DNA of 64,000 nucleotides, taken from assembly GCA_028720105.1 (NCBI GenBank), contig JAQYLI010000017.1, forward strand, positions 202,806 through 266,805, given 5' to 3'. This DNA comes from Oscillospiraceae bacterium (GTDB taxonomy: Bacteria > Bacillota > Clostridia > Oscillospirales > Ruminococcaceae). The translations under genes were made by a program, and so were the position numbers. Below are positions 52,673-61,653 of the stretch, in pieces (position 1 is the stretch's first letter; every line of letters begins with the position of its first letter). A model generated the notes under the pieces. That model was not told where the DNA came from, did not search any database, and saw only the letters and a list, made by a program, of their open reading frames with translations.

Positions 52673-52701
52673 ATTGTACCATCTTTTCCCGACTTTGTCA
52701 A
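52673..52701 (-). promoter_or_regulatory. Promoter of the ACT protein-hom operon
   Basis: Minus strand TTGACA, 17 bp, TACAAT. Downstream in the leader the 15-mer TTGTATGAAATACAA (52638-52652) is a perfect inverted repeat and a possible operator. Confidence 0.85.
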
Positions 52702-52821
52702 GAGCTTATTTTGTGAAATGTTGCGGGTATTTTGGATAAATTTACAACGTTTCCGCAAGCGTTTTTTTATCAAACGGGAAAAATACTCCCAAACCGACAG
52801 CAAGGGCAGATTTTTATTTCC

Positions 52822-52850
52822 TTGACATACTACTCCCCTAGTGGTAAAAT
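52822..52850 (+). promoter_or_regulatory. Promoter of the ATP-grasp operon
   Basis: TTGACA, 17 bp, TAAAAT. The spacer contains the imperfect dyad ACTACTCCCCTAGTGG. Confidence 0.75.
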
Positions 52851-52885
52851 AATGTCATAGGAAGGCATATTATGTCAAAGGAGAT

Positions 52886-52951
52886 GTTTGAAAATATCTG
52901 ATTTTCAAACCGAGTTTTGTTTTTAGGACTATCGTCCGAAAAACAAAACTC
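52886..52951 (+). promoter_or_regulatory. Double-hairpin 5' leader
   Basis: Hairpin 1: 10-bp perfect stem with 5-nt loop (52886-52910). Hairpin 2: a 13-bp stem, one mismatch, then a 4-bp stem with loop TATC (52912-52951). No T-run follows, so this is not a terminator. It lies about 25 nt before the ATP-grasp start and probably controls mRNA stability or translation. Confidence 0.6.
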
Positions 52952-52973
52952 TCGAGAAAGGAATATAATAATT

Positions 52974-53996
52974 ATGAGGATATGGTTCAACCACTGGTTC
53001 AGCACCGCTTATCATATAATAAATTTAATGAAAGGCGAGGGCGATGTTATCATCGGTTCAAGCAGCAATCCCAATAGTGTTGTGGGGCTTGCCTGTGACG
53101 AATGGTACACCGAGCCTGAGCTGCCCGAGGAGGAATACGTGTCATTTTGTCTGGATTTCTGCCGAAAGCATAATATTGAAGTATTCGTTCCCCGTCGGGG
53201 AATGGGAGCTATTGCCGAAAATTCACATTTATTTGAGAGAAAAGGCATAAAGCTGCTTATGGACACCGACTCCAAAATGCTTGCCACTCTCCGAAACAAA
53301 GAACAGGCATACAAATGGTTTGAAAGCTTTGCTCCCGGGTATGTTCCCCTGCGGTTTGAGGTAAAGAGCCTTGAGGATCTCAGGCAGGCGTATAAGGCTA
53401 TTACGGCGCAGTATGAACGTGCCTGCTTCAAATTTGCCGCTGATGAAGGCGCGGTGAGCTTTCGCGTTATCGACAATTTTATGAGCGATACAAGCGGGCT
53501 TTACAAGGCTCCCGGAATGAAAATAAGCTATGAAAATGCACAGGCCATTCTGTCGGACTACGATTTTTCAAAGCCACTTCTGATGATGCCCTATCTTACG
53601 GGAGTGGAGGTCAGCGCCGACTGCTTTTACAGAGAGGGCGGCAGCATTATAATCCCCAGATACAAATCTCAGGGACGTATCTACACCGTAAAATACGAGG
53701 ACGAAATTGTAAGCTTCTGCGAGAAATTTCTAAAGCGCTCGGGACTTAAAATGCCCTGCAATGTTCAGTTTAAGTATCACGACGGAAAGCCCTATCTGCT
53801 TGAGGTGAACACCCGAATGTCGGGAGGAGTTCAGCTTTCCTGCCTTGCGGCGGAGGTGAACATTCCCCGTCTTGCCCTTGAGCGGCTTATGGGAAATGAA
53901 CCCGAAATAAGCGTTAACAGAAGTGAACGCAAAGTAAGCTACATCGAAAGCCCTGTTATCGTGGGCGAAAAGGAATTTGCAGGTGTGACAATATGA
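52974..53996 (+). CDS. ATP-grasp domain protein
   Basis: 340 aa. The start is MRIWFNHWFSTAY; an earlier in-frame Met lies inside the leader hairpin and is not used. ATP-grasp features: FKFAADEGAVSFRVID (lysine and flexible loop), MPYLTGVEVSADCFY, and the metal site QFKYHDGKPYLLEVNTRMSG. Relatives ligate a carboxylate to an amine or thiol, as in carbamoyl-phosphate synthase-like enzymes. The N-terminal part has a pre-ATP-grasp fold. The substrate is unknown. It overlaps the DUF1232 gene by 4 nt. Confidence 0.85.
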   Translation: MRIWFNHWFSTAYHIINLMKGEGDVIIGSSSNPNSVVGLACDEWYTEPELPEEEYVSFCLDFCRKHNIEVFVPRRGMGAIAENSHLFERKGIKLLMDTDSKMLATLRNKEQAYKWFESFAPGYVPLRFEVKSLEDLRQAYKAITAQYERACFKFAADEGAVSFRVIDNFMSDTSGLYKAPGMKISYENAQAILSDYDFSKPLLMMPYLTGVEVSADCFYREGGSIIIPRYKSQGRIYTVKYEDEIVSFCEKFLKRSGLKMPCNVQFKYHDGKPYLLEVNTRMSGGVQLSCLAAEVNIPRLALERLMGNEPEISVNRSERKVSYIESPVIVGEKEFAGVTI

Positions 53997-54844
53997 AATA
54001 CTCCTCCGAAAATACCGATCTGAACTATTATGATTTCCCATATTCCGAAATAGACTCCGTTCGGATAAACGGAAAAGACCTTGTTATCTGCATTTCGGAC
54101 TGTATTGCCGAACAGAACGCACCGGGAAATAATACGGGCAAAAAGCGCTGTATACCGAAGCTATGGCTCACCCTTTCGGACTACCGTATAAAAAGCGCAC
54201 TTCTTCATGGAATATCCGCCCTTAACGTAAAAGTCAATTCCGTCTTGAAAAGCAAGGAACGGCAGCTTTACAAAAGCGAGCTTCCCTCGCTTGAAGAAAG
54301 GCTTTGCGGCGGCGGAGATATGGACATTTTTTCGCTCTCGGTGCAAGAATGTGACGGAGGATATGAGCTTTTGGCGGAAATAAACATAGAGGACGACGAG
54401 CGGAAGTGGTATCACATCAGATTTGCCTGCTCTAACATTACCGCCGAGTGGGAGGAGTTCGGGGAAGCAATAAACGAAAAGCTTACTCTGAAACAGCGTG
54501 CGGCAATTCTCAAAAACTATATTCCTGCAGTTTTCTTAGCTCTGGGTCACAAGGATACTCCCCTTATGGCAAAAATTGCGGCAGGGGCAGCTTTGGGCTA
54601 TGCTCTGTCCCCTATTGACCTTATCCCCGACTTTATACCCGTTCTGGGCTTCCTTGACGATGTGCTTATCCTTTCGGGGCTTATCGCCATAGCCGTAAAG
54701 CTTATCCCGAGTGACGTGCTGGCGGAGTGCACAAAAAAAGCCGCCGAAGGAAGGGTGTCGCCAAAAAAGCGGTGGTATTATTCTCTGCCTATAATTATCA
54801 TATGGCTTATAATTATCGGGCTTATCGTAAAAGCGATTTTATAA
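53993..54844 (+). CDS. DUF1232 (YkvA-like) membrane protein
   Basis: 283 aa. The first 160 residues form a mixed domain I do not recognise. Residues about 190-235 are the DUF1232 core (ALGYALSPIDLIPDFIPVLG, then FLDDVLILSG). A last membrane helix (SLPIIIIWLIIIGLIV) closes the protein. Coupled to the ATP-grasp gene by an ATGA overlap. Function unknown. Confidence 0.8.
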   Translation: MKYSSENTDLNYYDFPYSEIDSVRINGKDLVICISDCIAEQNAPGNNTGKKRCIPKLWLTLSDYRIKSALLHGISALNVKVNSVLKSKERQLYKSELPSLEERLCGGGDMDIFSLSVQECDGGYELLAEINIEDDERKWYHIRFACSNITAEWEEFGEAINEKLTLKQRAAILKNYIPAVFLALGHKDTPLMAKIAAGAALGYALSPIDLIPDFIPVLGFLDDVLILSGLIAIAVKLIPSDVLAECTKKAAEGRVSPKKRWYYSLPIIIIWLIIIGLIVKAIL

Positions 54845-54856
54845 AGGAGAGCGTTT

Positions 54857-55225
54857 ATGTCAACAAGCAAATCATATCTCGAATATATCCTTGACAGTCT
54901 TTCGGGACTTGAGGATATCACATACAAATCAATGATGGGCGAATATATCGTTTATTATCGCAAAAAAATTGCCGCATACATATGTGATGACAGGCTTCTT
55001 GTAAAGCCCGTAAATGCTGCAAAACGGCTTCTTCCCGACGCGCCTTTGGAGCCGCCCTACGAGGGAGCGAAGCCGATGCTGCTTGTGGAGGACACGGACA
55101 ACAGAGAACTTCTGGAACGCATTTTTAATGAAATGTACGATGAGCTGCCCGAACGCGGAAAAAATAAGCCTGCAGATCGGCTTTGCTGTTATGCTGCAAA
55201 AATTCCGAAATTCGGGGCGGATTGA
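54857..55225 (+). CDS. TfoX N-terminal-domain protein
   Basis: 122 aa. YKSMMGEYIVYYRKKIAAYI and DRLLVKPVNAAKRLLPDAP match the TfoX N-terminal domain, here as a stand-alone protein. In gamma-proteobacteria TfoX controls competence; short Firmicute forms have no known role. It follows DUF1232 by 12 bp after AAAGGAG. The promoter of the kinase gene overlaps its stop. Confidence 0.85.
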   Translation: MSTSKSYLEYILDSLSGLEDITYKSMMGEYIVYYRKKIAAYICDDRLLVKPVNAAKRLLPDAPLEPPYEGAKPMLLVEDTDNRELLERIFNEMYDELPERGKNKPADRLCCYAAKIPKFGAD

Positions 55226-55250
55226 CAAGTGATACAATACTTGCTATACT
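55222..55250 (+). promoter_or_regulatory. Promoter of the hybrid kinase gene
   Basis: TTGACA, 17 bp, TATACT. The -35 overlaps the stop codon of the TfoX-N gene. Confidence 0.8.
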
Positions 55251-55306
55251 ATAAACAGATCTCAGATAATGACCGGAAACATATTAAAAATTAGGGAGGT
55301 AAAAGT

Positions 55307-57328
55307 ATGGACACTGCAGGCAAAGAGCAGACGCTCAGACGCATTTCACAGACCATATTTTCCAAATGCGCCGCAGCCTATCTTATTGACCCGACTGCCA
55401 ATACATTTGAAGAGCTTTTCGCAGACGATGATTTCAGAGCTGCTGTAGGGTCATCGGGCAGTCTGACCGAGCTTTACAAGGGAATATTCCAGCAAATAAG
55501 CTCGGGAGAAATTAAAAGCAATCACAATTATGATGCATTCGTAGATGAAACACTTTTCAAGCGCGACAGCTTCAGCGGAAAAGTTGCTTTGCCCTCCAAG
55601 GGCGGACTGAAAAGCTTCATCTACCGCGTAATTAAGACAGCTGAAACCGAAAACACCATATATTTTATGGAAAACACAGAGGGCAATAATTCCGACAATC
55701 TTGAAAAAATGAAAATGGACACCATTCAGGAAAACTATCTTTTTTCTATGATAGTTGACCTGAAAAATGACACCTGCCGCAATTCCGCCACCACCGAGAT
55801 AAACGCCGAACGGCAGGATTATCTTGACATGAAATACTCCCAGTGGCGATATATGATAGCAAATATGTTTATGCCCAATGACAAGAGTATGTTCCTTTCT
55901 GCTTCCGACCCCGAGCATATTATAGAAAAGCTTGAGCAGACAAAGCTTTTCCGTATGGAAATACAGATGCAGAATTTACAGGGCGAATACATATGGGTAC
56001 GGCTTATTTTCAGCCGTATGAAGGATTTCAGCCGCGATAATCCCATTTTTGTATATACGGTGCAGGACATCAACGAGGATATGCTCCGTCTCCTTCATCA
56101 GGAGAATATCATAGCTGCTGTGGAAGAGAAAAACAAGGAGCTTGACAATATCAACAAGGCAAAAAATGTTTTTATCTCAAATATGTCCCACGAGATACGG
56201 ACGCCTATCAATGCTGTGCTCGGTATGGATGAAATGATACTGCGCGAAAGCTCCGAGGAGCACATCAGGCAGTATGCATACAATATCAGAAGCGCAGGAA
56301 AAATGCTGCTGAGCATAATCAACGATATCCTGGATTACTCCAAGATCGAAGCAGGCAAAATGGAGATAATCCCCGTTGAGTACAGCACCGCTGCAATGAT
56401 CGACGATATTTGCAGCCTTATATCCATAAAGGTAAAGGAAAAAAATCTGAAGCTAAACGTAAATATTGCCGAGAACATTCCATCACGTCTTTATGGTGAT
56501 GAACTCAGGATCAAGCAGATTATTATAAATATCCTCACCAATGCCGTAAAGTACACCGAAAAGGGCAGCGTTACCTTTACAGTGGACTGTGTTGAAGCAG
56601 AGGAAGAGGGTATGACAGGACTTCGCGTTAAGGTCGAGGACACAGGCATCGGTATGCGCAAAGAGGATATGAGCCGACTGTTCACCGCCTTCGAGCGGCT
56701 TGAAGAAAAGCGCAACCGCAATATTGAGGGAACGGGTCTCGGAATGAGCATTGTTGTCCGCCTGCTTGAGCAGATGAACAGCAGGCTGGACGTTGACAGC
56801 GTTTACGGACAGGGCTCGGTCTTCTCCTTCGTTCTTCCCCAGAAGGTGACAGACAGCCGCCCCGCAGGTAATTTCGAGGACGCAAAGAAAAAGAGGATAG
56901 AGAATGAAAAGCCCGATGAAATCCCCTATGCGCCCTCGGCAAAGATACTTGTGGTGGATGACACTTCCTTTAATCTTACTCTTGTAACTCACCTTCTCAA
57001 GCGTACAGGCATCAAGCCCGACACAGCCGCAAGCGGTGAAGAATGTCTCAAAAAAGCTTGTGAAAATCACTATGATATGATACTTCTCGATCACGTAATG
57101 CCGGGTATGGACGGCGTTGAAACGCTGGACAGGCTCCGCAAGATGGGAGGAAGATTTGCCGATATCCCCGTTATTGCCCTGACAGCCAATGTAATGTCGG
57201 GCGCAAGGGAAAGATATCTTAATGCGGGATTTTCGGACTTTATTGAAAAGCCCATAGTTCCCTCAAAGCTTGAGGCGGCACTTGTTCAGTACCTGCCCGC
57301 TGAGCTTCTTGAAAAGCGGGAAAAGTGA
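55307..57328 (+). CDS. Soluble hybrid sensor histidine kinase with receiver domain
   Basis: 673 aa without a membrane span. Residues 1-260 hold two PAS-like sensor modules, the second ending in FVYTVQDINEDM. A coiled coil leads to the HisKA domain with the phospho-acceptor His at about 295 in SNMSHEIRTPINAVLGMDEM. The HATPase domain has N-box NILTNAVKYTEKG and G-boxes VEDTGIGM and EGTGLGMSIV. The C-terminal receiver has Asp at about 595 in MILLDHVMPGMDG. The signal and partner are unknown; no separate regulator gene is adjacent. Confidence 0.93.
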   Translation: MDTAGKEQTLRRISQTIFSKCAAAYLIDPTANTFEELFADDDFRAAVGSSGSLTELYKGIFQQISSGEIKSNHNYDAFVDETLFKRDSFSGKVALPSKGGLKSFIYRVIKTAETENTIYFMENTEGNNSDNLEKMKMDTIQENYLFSMIVDLKNDTCRNSATTEINAERQDYLDMKYSQWRYMIANMFMPNDKSMFLSASDPEHIIEKLEQTKLFRMEIQMQNLQGEYIWVRLIFSRMKDFSRDNPIFVYTVQDINEDMLRLLHQENIIAAVEEKNKELDNINKAKNVFISNMSHEIRTPINAVLGMDEMILRESSEEHIRQYAYNIRSAGKMLLSIINDILDYSKIEAGKMEIIPVEYSTAAMIDDICSLISIKVKEKNLKLNVNIAENIPSRLYGDELRIKQIIINILTNAVKYTEKGSVTFTVDCVEAEEEGMTGLRVKVEDTGIGMRKEDMSRLFTAFERLEEKRNRNIEGTGLGMSIVVRLLEQMNSRLDVDSVYGQGSVFSFVLPQKVTDSRPAGNFEDAKKKRIENEKPDEIPYAPSAKILVVDDTSFNLTLVTHLLKRTGIKPDTAASGEECLKKACENHYDMILLDHVMPGMDGVETLDRLRKMGGRFADIPVIALTANVMSGARERYLNAGFSDFIEKPIVPSKLEAALVQYLPAELLEKREK

Positions 57329-57348
57329 TTTCTGCTATACTATAAAAT

Positions 57349-57393
57349 TGCCGCTGTCAAAGGTCAGAGACGACCTTGACAGCGGCAGTTTTT
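57349..57393 (+). terminator. Terminator of the hybrid kinase gene
   Basis: TGCCGCTGTCAA pairs with TTGACAGCGGCA, extended by GGTC/GACC across a 1-nt bulge, followed by six T residues. Confidence 0.88.
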
Positions 57394-57490
57394 TCATATT
57401 CGGGCATATGGGCAATCTCTTTTATCTTTGTATCATAAATCTGTCAGAAAACCAATGAATTTATAACCGCATCAGTCCCGTCTTCAATAA

Positions 57491-57706
57491 GACAAAGCTT
57501 GTCATAAGCACGGGCTTAAGCCGCTGCGTTTTCACGACCTCCGCCACAGCTGTGCAAGTCTTCTGCTTGCAAACGGAATTTCCATGAAGCAGATCCAGGA
57601 GTGGCTGGGGCACTCGACCTACAACGTTACCGCAAACTTTTACAGCCATCTTGAATACAACTCAAAGATTGCCTCTGCCAATGCGATTTCAAAGGCATTG
57701 GGATAA
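57491..57706 (+). pseudogene. 3' remnant of a tyrosine recombinase (integrase)
   Basis: In one frame it reads KPLRFHDLRHSCASLL, then ANGISMKQIQEWLGHSTYNV and FYSHLEYNSKIASANAIS. This is the C-terminal catalytic end of a phage/ICE integrase: HxLR (second Arg), LGHS (His) and the Tyr of FYSHL. The frame opens right after a TAA; upstream (about 57466-57500) another frame reads SPVFNKTKLV, which fits a frameshift. The first catalytic Arg and the DNA-binding parts are gone, so it is a dead remnant. Confidence 0.8.
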
Positions 57707-57707
57707 T

Positions 57708-57744
57708 AATACCGCTCTCATACACCGAATATGGGAGCGGTATT
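57708..57744 (+). terminator. Terminator after the integrase remnant
   Basis: AATACCGCTCTCATA pairs with TATGGGAGCGGTATT (one mismatch), then a T-rich stretch. Confidence 0.75.
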
Positions 57745-57813
57745 TGTTATAATGAGATTTTTTGTAATTATGCGTTAAATTTCGGTATATCGAAAACTAT
57801 TTTTAAAAATCAC

Positions 57814-57843
57814 TTGATTATCACTTATAGTTTGTGATATACT
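57814..57843 (+). promoter_or_regulatory. Promoter of the DUF4143 ATPase gene
   Basis: TTGATT, 18 bp, TATACT. The half-sites TATCAC (57819) and GTGATA (57834) form a dyad across the spacer and could bind a repressor. Confidence 0.6.
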
Positions 57844-57866
57844 ATATATGTGAGGAGATGATGACT

Positions 57867-59060
57867 ATGATAAAGCGAGAAATGTATATGGAACGAATTC
57901 GACCTTTTATCGGACAGAACATAGTAAAGGTCCTGACAGGTATTCGCCGCTGCGGAAAATCCGTTATGCTGACGCTTATACAGGACGAACTGAAAGAACA
58001 GGGTATATCGGAAGAACGTTTTCTTTCAATCAACTTTGAGTCCAAAGCTGTAAGTTATGTCAGCAGCGTTGACAGCACCTACGAGCATATCAAAACAGTA
58101 TGTGAAAAAACGGGAGAAACGGTCTATCTTTTTCTTGATGAGATACAGGAGCTTTGCGGCTGGGAAAAGTTTGTAAACTCCTGTATGATAGATTTCGACT
58201 GTGATATTTATGTTACGGGTTCAAATGCCAAGCTGCTTTCGGGCGAGCTTGCGACATATCTGGCGGGACGATATGTGAAAATAAACGTGTATCCCTTTTC
58301 TTTCAAGGAAGTTATGATGATGATGCCGGATAAATCCGAAGCGGAAGTCTTTCAGACCTATATGCAGTGGGGCGGTATGCCGTTTCTTTATCAGTTCCCG
58401 CTGGGGGATAACGACAAAAAGCAGTATCTGAGCGACATATATGATTCCATAATGATAAAGGATATCGTATCCCGGAACAAGATACGGGATGTTGAGCAAT
58501 TCAAAAGAATGCTGATGTATTTTATCGGTAATATCGGCAATGTGTTTTCAGCCTCAAGCATTACAAAATATCTGAAAAGCGAGAACAGAAGCATTTCAAA
58601 CGAAACGCTTTACAACTATATTGATTACTGTCAGAGTGCCTGCCTGTTTCATCTGGTTTCAAGGCAGGAGCTTATCGGAAAGAATATCTTACAATTTCAG
58701 GAAAAGATATATCTTACCGATCACGGTATCCGTGAAGCTGTGTACGGCAACAATATGAGGGATATCGGGCAGGTGCTTGAAAATATCGTTTATATTGAGC
58801 TGCTTCGACGTGGTTACACTGTGACCGTGGGAAAGAACAAGAACCTTGAGGTTGATTTTGTTGCGGAGAAAGCAGGACAGAAGTCATATTATCAGGTAAC
58901 ATATCTGCTGGCAAGCGAGGAAACGATCCAACGTGAATTCGGTGCATTCCGAGGCATTCCCGATAATTATCCCAAATTTGTATTGTCCCTTGATGAATTT
59001 GATCTCAGCAGAGACGGCTATCAGCACTTGAACATCAGAAGATTTCTGCTTTCAGAGTGA
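57867..59060 (+). CDS. AAA family ATPase with DUF4143 domain
   Basis: 397 aa. Walker A is LTGIRRCGKSVMLTL, Walker B YLFLDEIQEL, sensor region DIYVTGSNAKLLSGELATYL. The C-terminal DUF4143 part ends with a nuclease-like core EVDFVAEKAGQKSYYQVTY. The family is common in Clostridia and Bacteroidetes genomes, often in accessory regions, and its role is unknown. The start is MIKREMYMERIRPF, 9 nt after GAGGAG; earlier Met codons overlap that site. Confidence 0.88.
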   Translation: MIKREMYMERIRPFIGQNIVKVLTGIRRCGKSVMLTLIQDELKEQGISEERFLSINFESKAVSYVSSVDSTYEHIKTVCEKTGETVYLFLDEIQELCGWEKFVNSCMIDFDCDIYVTGSNAKLLSGELATYLAGRYVKINVYPFSFKEVMMMMPDKSEAEVFQTYMQWGGMPFLYQFPLGDNDKKQYLSDIYDSIMIKDIVSRNKIRDVEQFKRMLMYFIGNIGNVFSASSITKYLKSENRSISNETLYNYIDYCQSACLFHLVSRQELIGKNILQFQEKIYLTDHGIREAVYGNNMRDIGQVLENIVYIELLRRGYTVTVGKNKNLEVDFVAEKAGQKSYYQVTYLLASEETIQREFGAFRGIPDNYPKFVLSLDEFDLSRDGYQHLNIRRFLLSE

Positions 59061-59160
59061 CTTTTTTTAGAATTTTTCTCTCATAAAAAAATTTTTAGAA
59101 CATTTTTAGAACTGCGGATGTTTTCTGAGCTTTGCAGCATATTACAAAAAGGCAAAAAAA

Positions 59161-59194
59161 TCCCCTGAGCAACGTATCTGCGTTGTTCAGGGGA
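59161..59194 (-). terminator. Terminator beside the tRNA-like end
   Basis: Fourteen-bp stem TCCCCTGAGCAACG/CGTTGTTCAGGGGA (one wobble), loop TATCTG, with seven T residues on the minus strand. It lies directly after the CCA of the tRNA-like sequence. Confidence 0.85.
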
Positions 59195-59195
59195 C

Positions 59196-59218
59196 TGGTG
59201 CCGCAAACGGGATTTGAA
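59196..59218 (-). other. tRNA 3'-end-like sequence, possible att site
   Basis: On the minus strand it ends TTTGCGGCACCA, preceded by TTCAAATCCCG, which is the T-loop/T-stem and acceptor end of a tRNA gene. The match stops in the T-loop: the 5' side of the T-stem does not pair, and no partner acceptor strand lies within 90 bp. So it is not an intact tRNA. Such partial 3' ends are the usual scars of integrated elements. The rest of 59061-59520 shows no gene. Confidence 0.6.
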
Positions 59219-59520
59219 TTGACCAAATCAAATATTGCGTTATTCTGTAATTCGTCACAAATGCCTATTCTACGAGGTTTTACGGCAATTTGCGCAAATT
59301 CGATTTTGCTGTTTTCAGGTATCTTTTTGCAGCATTAAAGACCAAATCCAAATAAAGACCAAAATTGTTGGCATATCTCTGCTCCACATAAAAAGATATA
59401 GTTAGTTATCAGTTTTTTGAATTACATTTTGCAGCTTTAGCCGACAAAAGGCGAACAATAATTGCGTTCCATCAACTAAAAAGGCTGATCATTATTTGGT
59501 CAGCCCTTTTTATGAACATA

Positions 59521-60333
59521 CTATTTCTTATCTCTAACGCTGTATATAATTTGTAAAATAATTCCAATTATAATTGGTAACACGCATATTACAAAAATAG
59601 GTCCGCTTCCAATAAAAAACATTATGATATCAATTATGTTTATACTTTGTTGTCCCTTTCCAATATTAGGAAACTGTATTATTATAAATAATGCTGATAA
59701 ACAAAGTCCTGGTACTGTTAAATACCATATTCCTCTGCTGATTTTGGGCGCATTTTTAGGAGCACTACTGTAATTCTGTTTCTTGTTCACACTGTTTTCT
59801 GCTAATTTTTTGCAAATTTCAGCTCTTTCATCACTATCCTTATATCCGGAAGTTTTTTTTAATGAGTTATATGCTTTCAAATATTCCTGCCTGTTTTGCC
59901 AATCTACACCACCGTTATAAATAACAGATAAATTAAACGATTCAAGTTTTTTTCTCATTGCATCATCACCAAATGCATATGCTTTCTTGTATTCATCATC
60001 CATTGAAACGCCCCATGTTGATCTTTTATCAGGAATAAGAGCATAATTGGTCAATCTTTCTTCTGTATTAATAAAATGTTTGCATAAAAGCTTTAAGTAA
60101 TATACTTCGGCATTTTCGGGATCAATATCGATGGCTTTATTACAAAGTTTCTCAGCTTTGTCAAAATCCGAATCAGATAGAGCAATCTTTATCTGTTTTA
60201 TTTTAACAACCATTTTTCTTACATCTTTCTCATTATCAAAAGAAAAGGTTGTACCGCAGTGCTCACATGTATATATAAGTGAGGAAAGTGGCTGAATATC
60301 TGCGCCGCATGATGGACACTTGTAAATTATCAT
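59521..60333 (-). CDS. Zinc-ribbon/TPR membrane protein
   Basis: 270 aa. The N-terminal zinc ribbon is YKCPSCGADIQ...YTCEHCGTTF. A TPR-like helical pair (DFDKAEKLCNKAIDIDPENA) follows. Two or three membrane segments form the C-terminal 80 residues. The start is MIIYKCPSCG after GGAGG. Function unknown; codon use is more AT-rich than in the genes left of 57 kb, in keeping with an accessory region. Confidence 0.7.
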   Translation of the reverse strand: MIIYKCPSCGADIQPLSSLIYTCEHCGTTFSFDNEKDVRKMVVKIKQIKIALSDSDFDKAEKLCNKAIDIDPENAEVYYLKLLCKHFINTEERLTNYALIPDKRSTWGVSMDDEYKKAYAFGDDAMRKKLESFNLSVIYNGGVDWQNRQEYLKAYNSLKKTSGYKDSDERAEICKKLAENSVNKKQNYSSAPKNAPKISRGIWYLTVPGLCLSALFIIIQFPNIGKGQQSINIIDIIMFFIGSGPIFVICVLPIIIGIILQIIYSVRDKK

Positions 60334-60353
60334 ATAATCCTCCTCGTATTTAC

Positions 60354-60743
60354 TCAACCTACGCATTTGCCACAGGGAGTATAGCCACTATTTTTAGCTG
60401 ATTCCAATGTTGTTGCAGAATAAGAGCCACCGTTGCAATGGCTGTCAAAATGATATTTACTGCCTGTTGGGGTAATATAAACTGTTATTGATGTGCTTGA
60501 AGAATTTGTAACCGGCTTCTTTTGAGCATCATAAACGAACTTTTTGCCCATTTCATCTACGACTGTATTATAAAGCCTAACTTCATCTGTACTATAAACA
60601 GTAAAATCAAGTTTATACTTTGACATGTCCGCAATTATCGAATTATATGCTTTATAGCTGTATGAAGATGTTTCAAGGAATGTATCCCAATCTGAAATCA
60701 GTTCATCTTTGGTTTGAGGAACATAGGCTTTGACATACTGCCA
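60354..60743 (-). pseudogene. 5'-truncated gene with a C-terminal cysteine/histidine motif
   Basis: An open frame of 129 codons from just after a TAA at 60744. The only Met is far inside (60626) and has no ribosome binding site. The readable end, VYITPTGSKYHFDSHCNGG then YTPCGKCVG, is a small metal-binding-like motif seen at the C-termini of secreted nucleases and hydrolases. The missing 5' part and the sharp boundary at about 60744 point to a rearrangement. Confidence 0.6.
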
Positions 60744-61140
60744 TTAAAAATATTCTTGTTTCCGGATACACGCAGGAGAGAAATGCACAAACCGGTAATA
60801 TGGATCATCTGTGTATATATTCTGTGATAATACCAAGATATGAATTTGAAGACGTTGATCTTGGAGATGAAGATCCCCAGCAATTGTGTCTCTCTTTTGA
60901 AAACCATGCAAATATAACTACAAAATTAACATTTAAAAATGTTGAGCCTCTCAGTGTTTCAGACATGGTTGATGAACCCTATGAAAGTAATGATACAAAT
61001 GAAACGACTGAATCTTGTGACATTTGTGATGAGCTGAAGAAAAAGCTGCCTTCTGTTCAATTTTCAATTACCGATACTAATGGATTGATAAATGCAGAAT
61101 GCACTTATAATGGAAATAGATATCGCGTGCGCTGGAATAG
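60734..61140 (+). pseudogene. Fragment of an unidentified gene
   Basis: An open frame beginning near 60734, with a Met at 60800 (MDHLCIYSVIIPRYEFED). It runs through acidic DLGDEDPQQLCLSF and SCDICDELKKKLP, then continues into a wrong frame of the esterase remnant. No ribosome binding site is seen. I do not recognise the product. It is probably one side of a deletion joint. Confidence 0.45.
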
Positions 61141-61578
61141 CATTATACCACCGATCTTATGCCTTTTATCGAAGAAAACTATTCAATCAAAAAGGGAAGA
61201 GAAAATACCGCTGTTACAGGCTTTTCCATGGGAGGCGGAGAGTCTCTCTTTATCGGATTCACTCGACCCGATCTGTTCTCCTATGTGGGTGCAGTATGTC
61301 CCGCACCCGGACTTGTTGAGATCCCCGGTTCACCTATGCACCCCGGTCAGATCGAGGAAAGTGAGCTTTCTGTTACCGATGGAAGTGAGCCTAAGCTTGT
61401 GTATATCACATATTCGGACAGCGACGGTGTTGTAGGAGAGTTCCACGAGAGCTACTGCAAGCTGCTTGATGATAACGGTGTGGAGTATACAAAAAAGGTC
61501 CTCCATGGCACCGGACACGACCACACCAGTGTAAAGCCCCATCTTTACGACTATTTCCAGGTGGTATTCAAGGGATAA
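61141..61578 (+). pseudogene. 3' fragment of a CE1-like esterase gene
   Basis: The frame opens after a TAG at 61138. It reads TDLMPFIEENYSIKKGREN, the nucleophile elbow AVTGFSMGGGESLFIGF, the Asp region YSDSDGVVGEFHESY and the His region HGTGHDHTSVKPHLYDYF. This is the C-terminal half of an esterase D/feruloyl-esterase-like protein (CE1). The N-terminal half is missing, and there is no start signal, so it is a remnant. Confidence 0.75.
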
Positions 61579-61611
61579 GATAACTATAATGATTCAGACA
61601 ATATAGCAAGA

Positions 61612-61643
61612 GGGCTGCTGCAGTAAATTTTCTGCAGCAGCCC
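61612..61643. terminator. Hairpin between the esterase remnant and GH43
   Basis: Perfect 12-bp stem GGGCTGCTGCAG/CTGCAGCAGCCC; the flanking T-runs are poor in both directions. Confidence 0.55.
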
Positions 61644-61653
61644 CATTATATAT

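Noticed and set aside
59196..59290. Complete tRNA gene
   Set aside because: Only the 3' part of a tRNA is present; the T-stem is unpaired and no matching acceptor 5' strand lies upstream.
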